Shown piece by piece: positions 18,031 through 27,629 of a stretch of DNA of 64,000 nt. Where the stretch lies: positions 1 to 64,000 of the forward strand of contig CAZIDN010000013.1 in NCBI GenBank assembly GCA_964537875.1. The letters are read 5' to 3'. How positions within the stretch are numbered: the stretch's first letter is position 1; every line of letters starts with the position of its first letter. The translations under genes were made by a program, and so were the position numbers. Source of the stretch: JAPKZH01 sp964537875 (GTDB lineage Bacteria > Acidobacteriota > Aminicenantia > Aminicenantales > UBA4085). The notes below the pieces were generated by a model. The model saw only the letters and a program-made list of their open reading frames with translations. It had not been told where the DNA came from and did not search any database.

Positions 18031-19494
18031 TCAATCTCCCAGAGTATCCAGCTTTATGCTAAGAGCATGAGTCAACGCCAGCCTTAGGGTGTTAATCGCC
18101 GAAAGCCCTTCGATTTCCACATCTTTTCCGCGCACATACAAACTATTAAAACAAGCACACTTCTCCTGATCATTCATGTCCCCAAAGTACCTAGCCCCAT
18201 GATCGGATTGCATCAGCACCACCGCATCGGGATCCTTTTCGAGGATCGTGTCGGTCAATTCGTCTAATTTTTTGGATAGAAAACGCAATTGTCCGGTATA
18301 ATACCTTGTATCTGCCCAGTTGTGCATATTCTCATAAGCAACCGGATCGCCATTCTCATCAAAAACGAATGGCTCATGCGGACAAAAAATATGAAAAAAT
18401 ACGAATTTGGGATTCTCTGACGATTCTTCCACGATATCAGACGACTGCTTGAGTAGGCTCAACATCTCCGCCCTGAAGCCTTCATTACCATTTCGGTGTA
18501 AATAGGCAATAAAACTTCCGGCCACAACCGTCTTCTCGATGCTGAGAGCTACTAGAACGGTAGTGGATTTTAACACGACATCCACCAGGTCTTCATCGAT
18601 TTGATAAATTGGAGAAAGCGAGTAGATTTTGTATCCCGCCTTCTTGAAAACCTCAAATAGCGGTGGACGCCTAATGCCATCCATCGTCTCAAGATCTGTT
18701 TTGTATTTATTGGAGTAATACAACGAGTTACCTATTGAAATACCCGTGAAACTTGAAGTAGAATAGCTCGAATAACTCACGTTAAACCCTTTACGTTCGA
18801 GCCCTTTGAGAAAAGGCGTATTGTCGTAGCCGGTATATTTCTTCAGCACATCTTGCCGTGCGTATTCGTCAAAGATGAAGAAGTAAAAATTTGGTCGCGG
18901 GACGGCGGTGCTTAAAGCTAGCGCTTCTTCAGTGCATAGGGAGTCAGTCACTACGGGCCGGCTCTCCACCTGGGGAGTGCTAGCCAGAGTATATATTCCG
19001 CTAGAGACATTGAAGAGGGTCAAGGCCAGAAAGATCGAGCCGATGCTCACCGTTATCTTTGTAAGAATGGCATCTGCCTCCGGCTTTGTGACAAAAACTC
19101 GCAGGGCCAGCGCCAAATTGATAAATAGGAAAAGAAAGGCAGGTGCGATCCGCCACCAGCGCCAATCTGAGACAAGCCTCCTGATGCTGTCATCAATCAG
19201 CGAGTAATTCATAAAAACCAGCATGAAAAGCAGCGCAGTAAGTGCACCTTTCGCCATCTTGCCGGAAAGGATACCAAAGACCAACCACGCGCTAAGCCCA
19301 ACCGCAACGAAAATCAGTATCGGCGCAAAAACCTGAGCGAAGATCGCTTCCTTTACATTATGAAAATAGACAAACAGAGCCGGATATGCACACACCGACA
19401 TTAGGGCAGCGAGGAGCAAACCGAACCGCCGAAGCGGCAGACGGTTCGCAAACCACCACGCCTTTTGACGAACACCTCGGCCACTATCAGTCAT
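18031..19494 (-). CDS. Membrane-bound sulfatase/alkaline-phosphatase-superfamily enzyme
   Basis: This 487-residue protein has about five membrane helices in the first 180 residues, then a soluble domain beginning RPNFYFFIFDEYAR. The alkaline-phosphatase-superfamily metal residues are visible: Asp in FDEYAR, the nucleophile position among Ser/Thr in SSFTGISIGNS, and a late LMQSDHGARYF. Such proteins transfer or remove phospho- or sulfo-groups on envelope glycans or lipids outside the membrane. It overlaps the methyltransferase gene by 8 bp within the 21203-15718 operon. The absence of CxPxR at the nucleophile region suggests a phosphoglycerol- or phosphoethanolamine-transferase-type enzyme rather than a formylglycine sulfatase; this is inference. 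Confidence 0.75.
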   Translation of the reverse strand: MTDSGRGVRQKAWWFANRLPLRRFGLLLAALMSVCAYPALFVYFHNVKEAIFAQVFAPILIFVAVGLSAWLVFGILSGKMAKGALTALLFMLVFMNYSLIDDSIRRLVSDWRWWRIAPAFLFLFINLALALRVFVTKPEADAILTKITVSIGSIFLALTLFNVSSGIYTLASTPQVESRPVVTDSLCTEEALALSTAVPRPNFYFFIFDEYARQDVLKKYTGYDNTPFLKGLERKGFNVSYSSYSTSSFTGISIGNSLYYSNKYKTDLETMDGIRRPPLFEVFKKAGYKIYSLSPIYQIDEDLVDVVLKSTTVLVALSIEKTVVAGSFIAYLHRNGNEGFRAEMLSLLKQSSDIVEESSENPKFVFFHIFCPHEPFVFDENGDPVAYENMHNWADTRYYTGQLRFLSKKLDELTDTILEKDPDAVVLMQSDHGARYFGDMNDQEKCACFNSLYVRGKDVEIEGLSAINTLRLALTHALSIKLDTLGD

Positions 19495-20917
19495 GAACGC
19501 ATTTCTTCTCTTTCATGCTGTTTGTTTTGTAGAGATAGAGTATGCGTGTCGAACCCGTGATCGGTTCTTTTTTTACCAGCTCGAAATATCGCGCAAAGGC
19601 GGATTCGAAACCTGCTTCGTTGTAGTTTTCAAAGATGTCTTCACGATTAAGCAGAAGCTTTTTCATCTGGCTGTCCTCTTTGGGCACGAATTCAATAATC
19701 AGATGCCTCCCCAGACGTGAAAAATTTTCGGCCACTTTTTCCAGCGGAACATTATTGGAAATAGCCAAATGGTGGATCAGAGCGAGAGCCATGATGCAGT
19801 CGAAATTTGCCCGCTTCTCCAGCGGCTTTCGCTCTTCGTTCGCCCAGCCGATGGCCGGACTGGGGTTGGTGAGGTCGATGACCAGCGGTAGGACGTTGGC
19901 TTTTTTGTTTGCTCTAACATAGAGATAATGTTGATTTACCGCCGTGTGATCCACGTCATATGCGACGACATGACCGCCTGTCCGTTCCGCCGCATATTTG
20001 CTGAACTCACCCCGATTTGCCCCTATGTCGCAGACAGACTTGGCGTCGCATGTATCCAGGAATCGTGCCACCAGCACCCCTTTATACTTGAACACCTCAT
20101 CGGAATAATTCAGCATCGTGTCATAATATGCCGCCCATTCGGTGTCGCCACGAGGTGACTTGAGCTTAGCGATGAGCTTGCGGAGATTGGCGATGATCGT
20201 CTTAAGCGATATGAGCGGAATGGCGATTTTTTTGATTTTTTTGCCGGAAGAAGCGCCGACCACCTGCCGGGCGTGCAGATACAAGTGCAGGTACACCGAA
20301 GGCCGCCATTTCCATTTGCCGCCCATAATAGCCGACGCCAGCTCAAGTGGAATGCCGTCGATATAGAGTACGGTCATCTTCGCGCAGGAGGGCGATACGC
20401 CGCTCATAAGGAGCAGCGGAGCGAGAAAATGACGGCAGAACTGCCCGTAAGCATCCCATGTTTGCCCTTCCCGATATCGGGTGAACGACAGCGTATCGAT
20501 GAACACCGGGCTTCCACCCCGAAACTGGACATTGTATGAAGCTGCGTCCTTTAAAATCATACCTTTGTCAAGGGCACACAGTGCTATGTCAAGGGTTAGC
20601 AAAGCCGCGTCCCGATATTGTTCAAAACACCATTCATAGGGATAGGAAATGTAAGGTATCATCTCGGGTCGCACGATTCTATAGGCCCTGCCATCAGGAC
20701 TTTTGGCAATCTCATCCTCCGCATGTGGGATCAGTCTTCCTTTCCCGACAAGCTCCGCATAAAGACCACCGGTCATGAGTAGATCGTAGTCCCGCGCACC
20801 AGCAGGATTTATCTGACGGTAGAGTCTATCACTTTGCCAGAAAAGAAAACCACAAGGATCGCGGAAGGAACTCAGTTCTACATGCGTTTCTTTAACCTCA
20901 TCGTTCTTGCGAATCAT
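19487..20917 (-). CDS. NoeA-like class I SAM methyltransferase
   Basis: This 476-residue protein has a family-specific N-terminal half (about 1-280, with GGSPVFIDTLSF and GMILKDAASYN). The class I methyltransferase domain has motif I VCDIGANRGEFSKY near 294-307 and ALALIHHLAISNNVP as a post-II motif. The architecture resembles nodulation protein NoeA-type methyltransferases of rhizobia and many glycan loci. The probable role is methylation of a glycan or glycolipid precursor in the cytoplasm. It overlaps the upstream small membrane protein by 20 bp and the downstream sulfatase-like gene by 8 bp, so the operon is tightly coupled. Confidence 0.75.
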   Translation of the reverse strand: MIRKNDEVKETHVELSSFRDPCGFLFWQSDRLYRQINPAGARDYDLLMTGGLYAELVGKGRLIPHAEDEIAKSPDGRAYRIVRPEMIPYISYPYEWCFEQYRDAALLTLDIALCALDKGMILKDAASYNVQFRGGSPVFIDTLSFTRYREGQTWDAYGQFCRHFLAPLLLMSGVSPSCAKMTVLYIDGIPLELASAIMGGKWKWRPSVYLHLYLHARQVVGASSGKKIKKIAIPLISLKTIIANLRKLIAKLKSPRGDTEWAAYYDTMLNYSDEVFKYKGVLVARFLDTCDAKSVCDIGANRGEFSKYAAERTGGHVVAYDVDHTAVNQHYLYVRANKKANVLPLVIDLTNPSPAIGWANEERKPLEKRANFDCIMALALIHHLAISNNVPLEKVAENFSRLGRHLIIEFVPKEDSQMKKLLLNREDIFENYNEAGFESAFARYFELVKKEPITGSTRILYLYKTNSMKEKKCVHD

Positions 20918-21203
20918 GCTTTACGTCCAATTCTTCGATTTTGTTGCTGTCAGCAGGATGACTGTTTTCTGCGGCACTGTTTTTTCGTCGTTTAAAGATT
21001 CTCAAGAAAACCCTCTTGATCGCTTGCCGGAAAATACCCAACATCGCGCCGGCGCTGAGCACAACGGCCGCAATAAGCTGGACAATCATACTCCCCGTGC
21101 CTGGATTGATATAGGCATAGGCAGGTAATGTCGGTATTACGAGCAATGCGATCATTACACCCAGAATCCGAATCCTCTTTCTAATCATGCGCATGTCATA
21201 CAT
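20898..21203 (-). CDS. Small membrane protein with YINPGTGS motif
   Basis: This 101-residue protein has a signal-like first hydrophobic segment (about 12-30), the motif AYINPGTGSMIVQLI immediately after it, and a second hydrophobic stretch (about 41-60). A basic cytoplasmic tail rich in Lys and Glu follows. Short proteins with this YINPGTGS motif commonly precede sulfatase/alkaline-phosphatase-superfamily genes, as here. No biochemical role is established. It is the first gene of the minus-strand operon; no convincing -35/-10 pair was seen upstream. Confidence 0.7.
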   Translation of the reverse strand: MYDMRMIRKRIRILGVMIALLVIPTLPAYAYINPGTGSMIVQLIAAVVLSAGAMLGIFRQAIKRVFLRIFKRRKNSAAENSHPADSNKIEELDVKHDSQER

Positions 21204-21396
21204 CCATTCAATTTGTGTTTAAATTTCCTTTATTTTGGAAAACGCTATCCACATCGGTCTTGTTGATCAACCCCAATTTGAGCGGTGGACCAGCGATACG
21301 TCGGAAACGAGTGCGCGCTGTGCCCACCACATAGTATTTTCTTTTTTTTTGATGAATTAATTAGACCTCAGTTTACAGTGGCTGTCAATCCAAATA

Positions 21397-21678
21397 TTGG
21401 TCAGACCAGCCGGGATTATCTTGAGGATGATGGACCAGACGCTCAAGATCGAGGTTCGACGGCTCTGGGAAGTCGAGCGGTTGACGATACGCCAGATCGC
21501 CGAATGGTACAAGTCGACACCTGCTCCTCTCGGCCGTCCCCGACCGGCTCGGCATGAACGGACGGTTCATCATCTGCGAGGGGAGGTCGTATCGGAGCAA
21601 GAAGTGAGACCCGAAGGCCCCAACGAGAACCCTAGGCCGCATCCCGCGAACAAAAAAATGGAGAGAGCTTTGGATTAA
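21397..21678 (+). pseudogene. Degraded transposase/HTH fragment
   Basis: The frame contains DQTLKIEVRRLWEVERL followed by TIRQIAEWYKS (about 21427-21513), which looks like the start of a helix-turn-helix domain of an integrase-type transposase. It then loses similarity to any protein pattern. No catalytic DDE region is present. Together with the minus-strand remnant at 21675-22122 it marks an eroded insertion-sequence site of about 0.8 kb. Confidence 0.35.
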
Positions 21679-22122
21679 GCATTTTCCGCAGAACGCCGGC
21701 CTTGCCGCTTTTGGCTCCCTTTCGATTGCCGCCTAGACTGATGCCAGCCGAAAGCCTTGGCCCGGCTGATCATCGTCGTGATAGATACTCGAATCCCCTG
21801 CTTGAGAAGTCGGTTTCGGATGGCCGAATAGTTATAGGTCGTGATGGGCAGCTCCCGGTCTTCAACCAATGACTTATCGAGCCAAAGAGCCTTTGCGATC
21901 TCTTCCTCCGCTTCTCGGGAGAGCTTGGCCGGCGTTGACCGTTGATAGGCTAATGTAAACTTCTCGGGATCCTTCCGATAGAGCTTGAGAAGAGTAAAAA
22001 AAGCGGGTCTTCCCGATGCCGAGTGTTTCCTCAACAGCCGTCCGATCGAGAAGACCTTCCGAGTAGCCGCGCAAAACATTCCTGACATGTTCCGTTGCCA
22101 ACCGTCGGTGCACCTGTTCCAT
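21675..22122 (-). pseudogene. Truncated, frameshifted IS transposase N-terminus
   Basis: A start at 22122 (after GGAGGA) gives an HTH region ending LGIGKTRFF. The reading then continues only after a frame change at a run of seven T (minus strand; A at 21996-22002), into TLLKLYRKDPEKFTLAYQR and TYNYSAIRNRLLKQGI. This is the N-terminal part of an integrase-core (rve-type) transposase. It stops at 21675 before any DDE catalytic residues, so it is a non-functional remnant. The homopolymer shift may be a mutation, a programmed slip, or a sequencing error. Confidence 0.6.
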
Positions 22123-22200
22123 ACATTCCTCCTTCCGGAGTACTGTATCCCAAGTGTTCACTTTTCATCTTTAAACAGTTTACTTTTCAACTTTAAATGA

Positions 22201-22579
22201 CACTCCCCATTTTTCTCTTGACACTGCTCCCTATATTGAATAAAATTCGGAAACTCTTTCGAACGAGAATGTCTCTGGAAGGGTAAAATGGAACCAACCG
22301 GCTCCGAAACCAGGGCGCCTTTATCCCGATCCCCCTGCCGCGCCCGGGAAATTCCCGTCCTCGCCTGAATTAATTCCGCGGCCGGACGTACTCGGGTCGA
22401 AACGCAGCTTCGGCTGCCTGAGATAGACGTGTATCCGCCGCCTCGAAGCCCACGCGGCCTTCAGGCGCCCCGCGGCGCCCAACGGCGGTAGCCTGGAAAT
22501 CGGTGACATACTCCAATTCTCTTGAATTGGCTGCGTGTCGCCGATTTCGCAAGGAATCTAAAGAATTGTCGTTAATATT
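22201..22579. other. Gap between IS debris and the flippase gene
   Basis: No gene is supported in these 379 bp. The open frames are uninterrupted mainly because of high GC at 22310-22500 and show no motif. The first 60 bp, with repeated CTTTTCA-type and TTTAAA words at 22160-22200, may be an IS end. No clear promoter consensus was found for the downstream cluster. Confidence 0.35.
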
Positions 22580-24085
22580 ATGACGCTCCTCAAAAAAAAC
22601 ATCACCGCCAATTTTGCCGGGAATATCGGGCAAGCTCTCATGGCCGTGGTGTTTGTTCCCCTTTATATCAAATTTATGGGAGTTGAATCCTACGGGCTAA
22701 TTGGGATTTTTGTCACACTTCTGGCGATGTTTAGCATTTTAGATATGGGATTAAGCAGTACGCTGAATCGTGAAATGGCGCGTCTTTCCGTGCTGCCGGG
22801 CAGCGAGCAGGAAATGCGCAATTTGGTCCGCTCCCTGGAACTCATTTATTGGCTTCTGGCCATTTTTGTCGGGATTGCCATTATGGCCCTATCGCCTTTC
22901 ATCGCCCATCATTGGGTTAAAGCGGATCAGTTGCCTCCCAAAATCATTGAGAAAGCAATATTCATCATGGGATTCTCCGTAGCCGTCCAAATGCCGGCGA
23001 GCTTTTATTCAGGGGGGCTTTTAGGGCTACAGAAACAGGTTCTGCTTAACGTGATTACTCTTAGCCTAAGCACGATACGCGGCGTCGGAGCCGTTTTGAT
23101 CTTGTGGTTGATCTCTCCAACAATCCAGGCGTTCTTTTTATGGCAGCTGATTATCAGTAGTGTAAATGCCGGCCTTTTGGGTTTCTTTCTTTGGCACCGG
23201 CTTCCTCGCTCAGAAAATAGAGCGACTTTTCAAAAACAACTCCTTTTGGGGATTTGGCGATTCGCCGCCGGAATGAGTGGAATTACGATCTTATCAACAA
23301 TTCTTACTCAACTCGATAAGATAATTCTTAGCAAGATGTTGCCCTTAGAAATATTTGGCTACTACACTCTGGCCGGGGTTGTTGCCATGTCACTCTATCG
23401 TCTTGTTGGCCCAGTATTTTTCGCGATCTATCCTAGATTTACACAATTAGTCTCTCTCGGTGACCAAGATGGATTGAGACAACTCTATCATAAAAGTTGC
23501 CAGCTTATGTCATTTCTGATCGTCCCAGCGACCGTTGTTGTCGCCATGTTTTCTTATGAAATTCTGCTCATATGGACGCAAAATCCGACGACAGCGGAAA
23601 AGTCTCACCTTTTGGTGACCATCCTCATAGGCGGGACGGCCCTTCACGGATTGATGCATGTTCCTTTCGCTTTACAATTAGCCAATGGATGGACAAAGCT
23701 GACTTTTTATACAAATTTAGCAGCAGTATTGATGCTGGGACCAATCATTGTTTATTTAACCAATCGATATGGCGCGTGGGGCGGCGCAAGCGCCCGGATT
23801 ATTCTTAATTGTGGCTATGTTCTTATCATCATCCACTTCATGCATAAGCGCCTGCTTCGACATGAAAAGTGGCGATGGTATTGGGAGGATGTATGCTTTC
23901 CCCTTGCCGCGAGTTTGGCGGTGTCCGGACTTGGTAGGATATTGATAGGAAGCCAACAGTCTCAATTAATGACGGTTTTATATTTATTGATTGTTTCTAT
24001 CTCGACCCTCATGATTACGGCACTTGCCACTCGGATAACGAGAGTGTGGTTGCTTGATAGGTTATTGAGCATCAAATCGGCATAG
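22580..24085 (+). CDS. wzx: Wzx-type polysaccharide flippase
   Basis: This 501-residue polytopic protein of the MOP/polysaccharide-biosynthesis family has about 12-14 hydrophobic segments. It has the N-terminal pattern NITANFAGNIGQALMAVV, PLYIKFMGVESYGLIGIF and LDMGLSSTLNREMARL. Flippases of this family move undecaprenyl-pyrophosphate-linked oligosaccharides to the periplasmic leaflet. It opens the Wzx/Wzy cluster that runs to 37606. Base composition from here on is distinctly lower in GC than the LPS operons, suggesting acquisition. Confidence 0.85.
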   Translation: MTLLKKNITANFAGNIGQALMAVVFVPLYIKFMGVESYGLIGIFVTLLAMFSILDMGLSSTLNREMARLSVLPGSEQEMRNLVRSLELIYWLLAIFVGIAIMALSPFIAHHWVKADQLPPKIIEKAIFIMGFSVAVQMPASFYSGGLLGLQKQVLLNVITLSLSTIRGVGAVLILWLISPTIQAFFLWQLIISSVNAGLLGFFLWHRLPRSENRATFQKQLLLGIWRFAAGMSGITILSTILTQLDKIILSKMLPLEIFGYYTLAGVVAMSLYRLVGPVFFAIYPRFTQLVSLGDQDGLRQLYHKSCQLMSFLIVPATVVVAMFSYEILLIWTQNPTTAEKSHLLVTILIGGTALHGLMHVPFALQLANGWTKLTFYTNLAAVLMLGPIIVYLTNRYGAWGGASARIILNCGYVLIIIHFMHKRLLRHEKWRWYWEDVCFPLAASLAVSGLGRILIGSQQSQLMTVLYLLIVSISTLMITALATRITRVWLLDRLLSIKSA

Positions 24086-24140
24086 AGAAATCAAGCGGGT
24101 CGTACCCTTATATTCGCTCCCCTATTGGTGGAGGTGAGAA

Positions 24141-24995
24141 ATGCGTTCAGCGCCGGGCATGAATCAACAATATTCCCTTGAAGCGTCGTACCTTGAACTC
24201 TTGAAACGGTGTCTCACTCGTTTGGCTTTTGATGATCCGATTTATGTGCCTGTCGAGAAATTCTTGCCGCGCTGGATGAAACCATTGTATTTTTCATTTG
24301 CCAGACTATTTGCGCTTAAAGATTTCTATTTAATGAAACGTGCCCGCATTAATTCTGAGGTTCGAATGGACGGGCGCGATCATCCTGATGATGCTGAAAC
24401 CATGATCGGTTTGTGGAGGATGAATAATATTCAGGATTTAGTCATTGATATATTGCGAGATAACGTGCCCGGCGACCTGATCGAAACCGGCGTGTGGCGT
24501 GGCGGGGCGACAATTTTCATGCGAGGCATATTGAAAGCATACGATGACACGTCACGCCTCATCTGGGTCGCTGATTCGTTCCAGGGGTTGCCTCCGCCTA
24601 ATGCAAGCCGATATCCTGAGGATGCAGCCAGCCGTTGGCATACGTTCCCAGAATTAGCGGTGTCTCTTGATGTCGTCAAGAGGAATTTTGCACGATATGG
24701 CCTTCTCGATGACCAGGTTCGGTTCTTGGTGGGATGGTTCCGCGATACCTTACCGACGGCTTCCATTTCTAAGGTGGCCCTTTTAAGGGTCGACAGTGAT
24801 ATGTATGAGTCCACGATGGATGCACTCGTTCACCTGTACCCTAAATTATCGATCGGAGGGTATGTTATTGTGGATGACTATAACGACATCGAGAGCTGCC
24901 GTGCGGCGGTCGATGATTATCGTACCCAATGCGGCATCACTGATGAAATCAAAAAGATCGATTGGACTGGCATTTACTGGCGACGATCTCGATAA
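24141..24995 (+). CDS. TylF/MycF-family O-methyltransferase
   Basis: This 284-residue protein has the TylF (macrocin O-methyltransferase) signature. DLIETGVWRGGATIFMRG is motif I, WVADSFQGLPPPN follows, and ALLRVDSDMYESTMDAL plus GGYVIVDDYND form the metal-binding segment. These enzymes methylate sugar hydroxyls using SAM and a divalent metal. It lies between the flippase and a glycosyltransferase, so the substrate is probably a sugar of the repeat unit or its nucleotide precursor. A GGAGGTGAG ribosome-binding site precedes ATG 24141. Confidence 0.85.
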   Translation: MRSAPGMNQQYSLEASYLELLKRCLTRLAFDDPIYVPVEKFLPRWMKPLYFSFARLFALKDFYLMKRARINSEVRMDGRDHPDDAETMIGLWRMNNIQDLVIDILRDNVPGDLIETGVWRGGATIFMRGILKAYDDTSRLIWVADSFQGLPPPNASRYPEDAASRWHTFPELAVSLDVVKRNFARYGLLDDQVRFLVGWFRDTLPTASISKVALLRVDSDMYESTMDALVHLYPKLSIGGYVIVDDYNDIESCRAAVDDYRTQCGITDEIKKIDWTGIYWRRSR

Positions 24996-25042
24996 CGATT
25001 ATCCGGAATTATTCCGATATTGATTTCTTAAAGGTGTCAACT

Positions 25043-26287
25043 ATGCCAGATACAAGGGTTGTCTTTACTATTGTCGCAAAAAATTACCTTCCGCACGCTC
25101 GCACCCTTGGTGATTCAATTAAAAAGATTCACCCCGAGTTGGATTTCTATATTTTCCTTTCTGATGAGTTGCAGGGATATGTTGATTCGGCAAAGGAAAG
25201 ATATCCAATCATAGAAGCGAAAGACCTTGGAATTGCACAGCTTCGGCAAATGGCTTTCTACTATTCATTACTCGAACTCGCTTGCGCCATAAAGCCTTTC
25301 TGTTTTGATTATCTATTTCGAGTTTATGGGTACGAAAAAATTATATATTTCGATCCAGATATGTACGTGTATAACAGCCTGGAGTCTGTATACGAATTGC
25401 TAGATAACAAACTCATGATCCTGACGCCGCATTTGACCGATCTTAGGTTGACCGGCGAGGGGGCCATGCCGGATGATTCTTTCTTATTTGTCGGCGCTTA
25501 TAACCTCGGGTTTATTGCTATGCGCAAATGCGAAAAAATTATTGAATTCATCGAATGGTGGAAATCGCGATTGATAAGCAGAGGGTTCGCTGATCACAAC
25601 GACGCACAGCATCTGGACCAAAAGTGGATTGACTTAGTGCCTGGATTATTGGGCGACGGCGTAGAAATTTCAAGAAATCCCGGCCATAATGCAGCCCAGT
25701 GGAACATGCACGAGCGTCATTTAACATATCAAAATGGTGCATATTATATGAATGGCAATCCGCTATTGTTTTTTCATCACACATCTTTTAATCCCCATGA
25801 GCCTGCACGATTGGCTAACCGACAAAGTAAATATACTCTGGCTAATAAGCCCGAATACACCGAGATGGTAACGGCCTATGCTGCCGAGCTGATCAGCAAC
25901 GGGTATGATGAATACGCGAAGTATCCTTACGCATATGCGAGATTCGACAATGGCGTCAATATCTTTGTTTTTCAGAGGCGTTTTTATCGGATGCTAATAC
26001 AATCTAGTCAGTTCCTAAGCGATCCTTTCGCGACAATGCCAAATACTTATTATGATGTCCTTTGCCAGAACCGATTGGTCATCGCCAACCGGGACAAGTC
26101 TGAATATGTAAAAGCGGATTTCAAGACATCCAGGATTGCAGAGCGTTGTTTTAAGCGTTGCTTGATATGCCTAAAGAGGATGATCGGCATTAAGTATTAC
26201 TATTTGCTCATTCGATGGCTACAAAATAATACCAGACCTGAAGAACAGATATTTCTAATTAAGAAGGGCCTTTCAAAAAAAAAGTAG
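25043..26287 (+). CDS. Glycosyltransferase with DxD motif (GT8-like)
   Basis: This 414-residue protein begins DTRVVFTIVAKNYLPHAR, followed by a GT-A fold with the nucleotide-sugar DxD site in IIYFDPDMYVY (about residue 104-114). The ATG at 25043 after AAAGGTG is chosen; an in-frame ATG at 24962 would add 27 unconserved residues inside the previous gene. Proteins of this type occur in O-antigen and capsule loci and transfer a sugar to a lipid-linked acceptor. The C-terminal 150 residues are AT-rich and without clear motifs. Confidence 0.75.
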   Translation: MPDTRVVFTIVAKNYLPHARTLGDSIKKIHPELDFYIFLSDELQGYVDSAKERYPIIEAKDLGIAQLRQMAFYYSLLELACAIKPFCFDYLFRVYGYEKIIYFDPDMYVYNSLESVYELLDNKLMILTPHLTDLRLTGEGAMPDDSFLFVGAYNLGFIAMRKCEKIIEFIEWWKSRLISRGFADHNDAQHLDQKWIDLVPGLLGDGVEISRNPGHNAAQWNMHERHLTYQNGAYYMNGNPLLFFHHTSFNPHEPARLANRQSKYTLANKPEYTEMVTAYAAELISNGYDEYAKYPYAYARFDNGVNIFVFQRRFYRMLIQSSQFLSDPFATMPNTYYDVLCQNRLVIANRDKSEYVKADFKTSRIAERCFKRCLICLKRMIGIKYYYLLIRWLQNNTRPEEQIFLIKKGLSKKK

Positions 26288-26337
26288 CCAGAATCAGCCA
26301 GATGTATTAGCTATTGGAAACCAGAGAATAATCGAAT

Positions 26338-27456
26338 TTGAAAATAAGTATATTGGCCGATCAGCTAGGTGGATTGACCGGGGGTGGGCGTTTTACGAAC
26401 GGCTTTTTACGGGCGCTTATCTCGGACAGCAATGCCTTAGATAGGATTGAGCAACTGACTATTTTGGTCACTCAGAACGAAGCGACGGCAGGACTTGGCC
26501 CTTTGCCGCCCCAAGTGCGTGTGGTTCATATGCGATTCCCTTCTCGTCTGCGCCATACTTTCTTGGCTGCCCGCGTTAGTCGAATACTCCCGCCTGCTGA
26601 CATAGCCCACGGATTATTTTACTATGTATTTCCAGCTCAGGGCAAACGTAAGCTTATTACTTTTCATGACGCCTCTTTTTTAAACGATAAATTTCATCCT
26701 CCCAAGCACAACGAAAAAATGTTAAGATTAATTACGCAGCAGGTTGAAAAGTGCGCCGCGGTAGTATGTGATAGTAAAGCCGTGCTTCTGCAAATACGAA
26801 ATCAGTGGCCTCAGATGGCGCATAAATTTCGCGCGATTTACCTAGGCGCGGATGGGCTATCCAGAGAAGCCGATGCCAATATAAATGATGGCCATAAAAT
26901 CGCGACCATTCTTGCCGTGGGGACAATTGAGCCTCGGAAAAACTATGCTACACTACTGGATGCTTATCAACAATTACGTGCTGAGTTAGGAGATCGAAGC
27001 CCTCAATTGGTTATCGTCGGCCAAACGGGCTGGATGAGCGAAGAGGTATGTCGCCGTCTTGCTACTGCAGCTAGTAGAGGAGAGCTTCGTTGGATTCAAA
27101 ATATAACCGATCTTGAGTTAGCACGTTTATATCAAAACGCGAGTCTGTTTACGTATCTGTCGCTTTACGAAGGCTTTGGCTATCCTCCGTTTGAGGCTGT
27201 GTACGCGCAAGTTCCAATGGTCGTCAGCTCCGAGTCGAGCGTAGGGGAGATTTGGTCGGGTTATGCGAAATGTGTGAAACCGACCGATATCAGCGAAATT
27301 GTGAGCGGATGGAAATGGGGTCTGGGATTAACCGGAAGAGAACGCCAAGCGGTTGTGGAACTACAGAAAAAGCGGGCCACTGAGTTTACGTGGAAGCGGT
27401 GTATCACTGACTACATACAGTTGTATGAGAAGCTAGCCCAACAGTCTCACAAATGA
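26338..27456 (+). CDS. Glycosyltransferase family 4
   Basis: This 372-residue GT-B enzyme starts at TTG (KISILADQLGGLTGGGRF, a typical Gly-rich acceptor loop). The C-terminal donor domain contains ILAVGTIEPRKNYATLLDAY and LYEGFGYPPFEAVYA, which hold the conserved E-x7-E region. The initiation codon is weakly supported because no strong ribosome-binding site precedes it. Function: one sugar transfer in repeat-unit assembly. It lies in the same direction as, and close to, its neighbours. Confidence 0.8.
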   Translation: MKISILADQLGGLTGGGRFTNGFLRALISDSNALDRIEQLTILVTQNEATAGLGPLPPQVRVVHMRFPSRLRHTFLAARVSRILPPADIAHGLFYYVFPAQGKRKLITFHDASFLNDKFHPPKHNEKMLRLITQQVEKCAAVVCDSKAVLLQIRNQWPQMAHKFRAIYLGADGLSREADANINDGHKIATILAVGTIEPRKNYATLLDAYQQLRAELGDRSPQLVIVGQTGWMSEEVCRRLATAASRGELRWIQNITDLELARLYQNASLFTYLSLYEGFGYPPFEAVYAQVPMVVSSESSVGEIWSGYAKCVKPTDISEIVSGWKWGLGLTGRERQAVVELQKKRATEFTWKRCITDYIQLYEKLAQQSHK

Positions 27457-27629
27457 TTTTTTTATATAGAGAAGAAAATATATCGGTCCTATGTTTAAAG
27501 TGACCGATACGACATGACGACGCTTCCAACCATTCGAAACTAACTGTCCTCTCATCAGTCCCCAGGGCGAGGGCCATTGCTTTTCCCGAATAGTTTATGG
27601 CTAAGATGGTGAGGGCTGAGTAATTTCAT

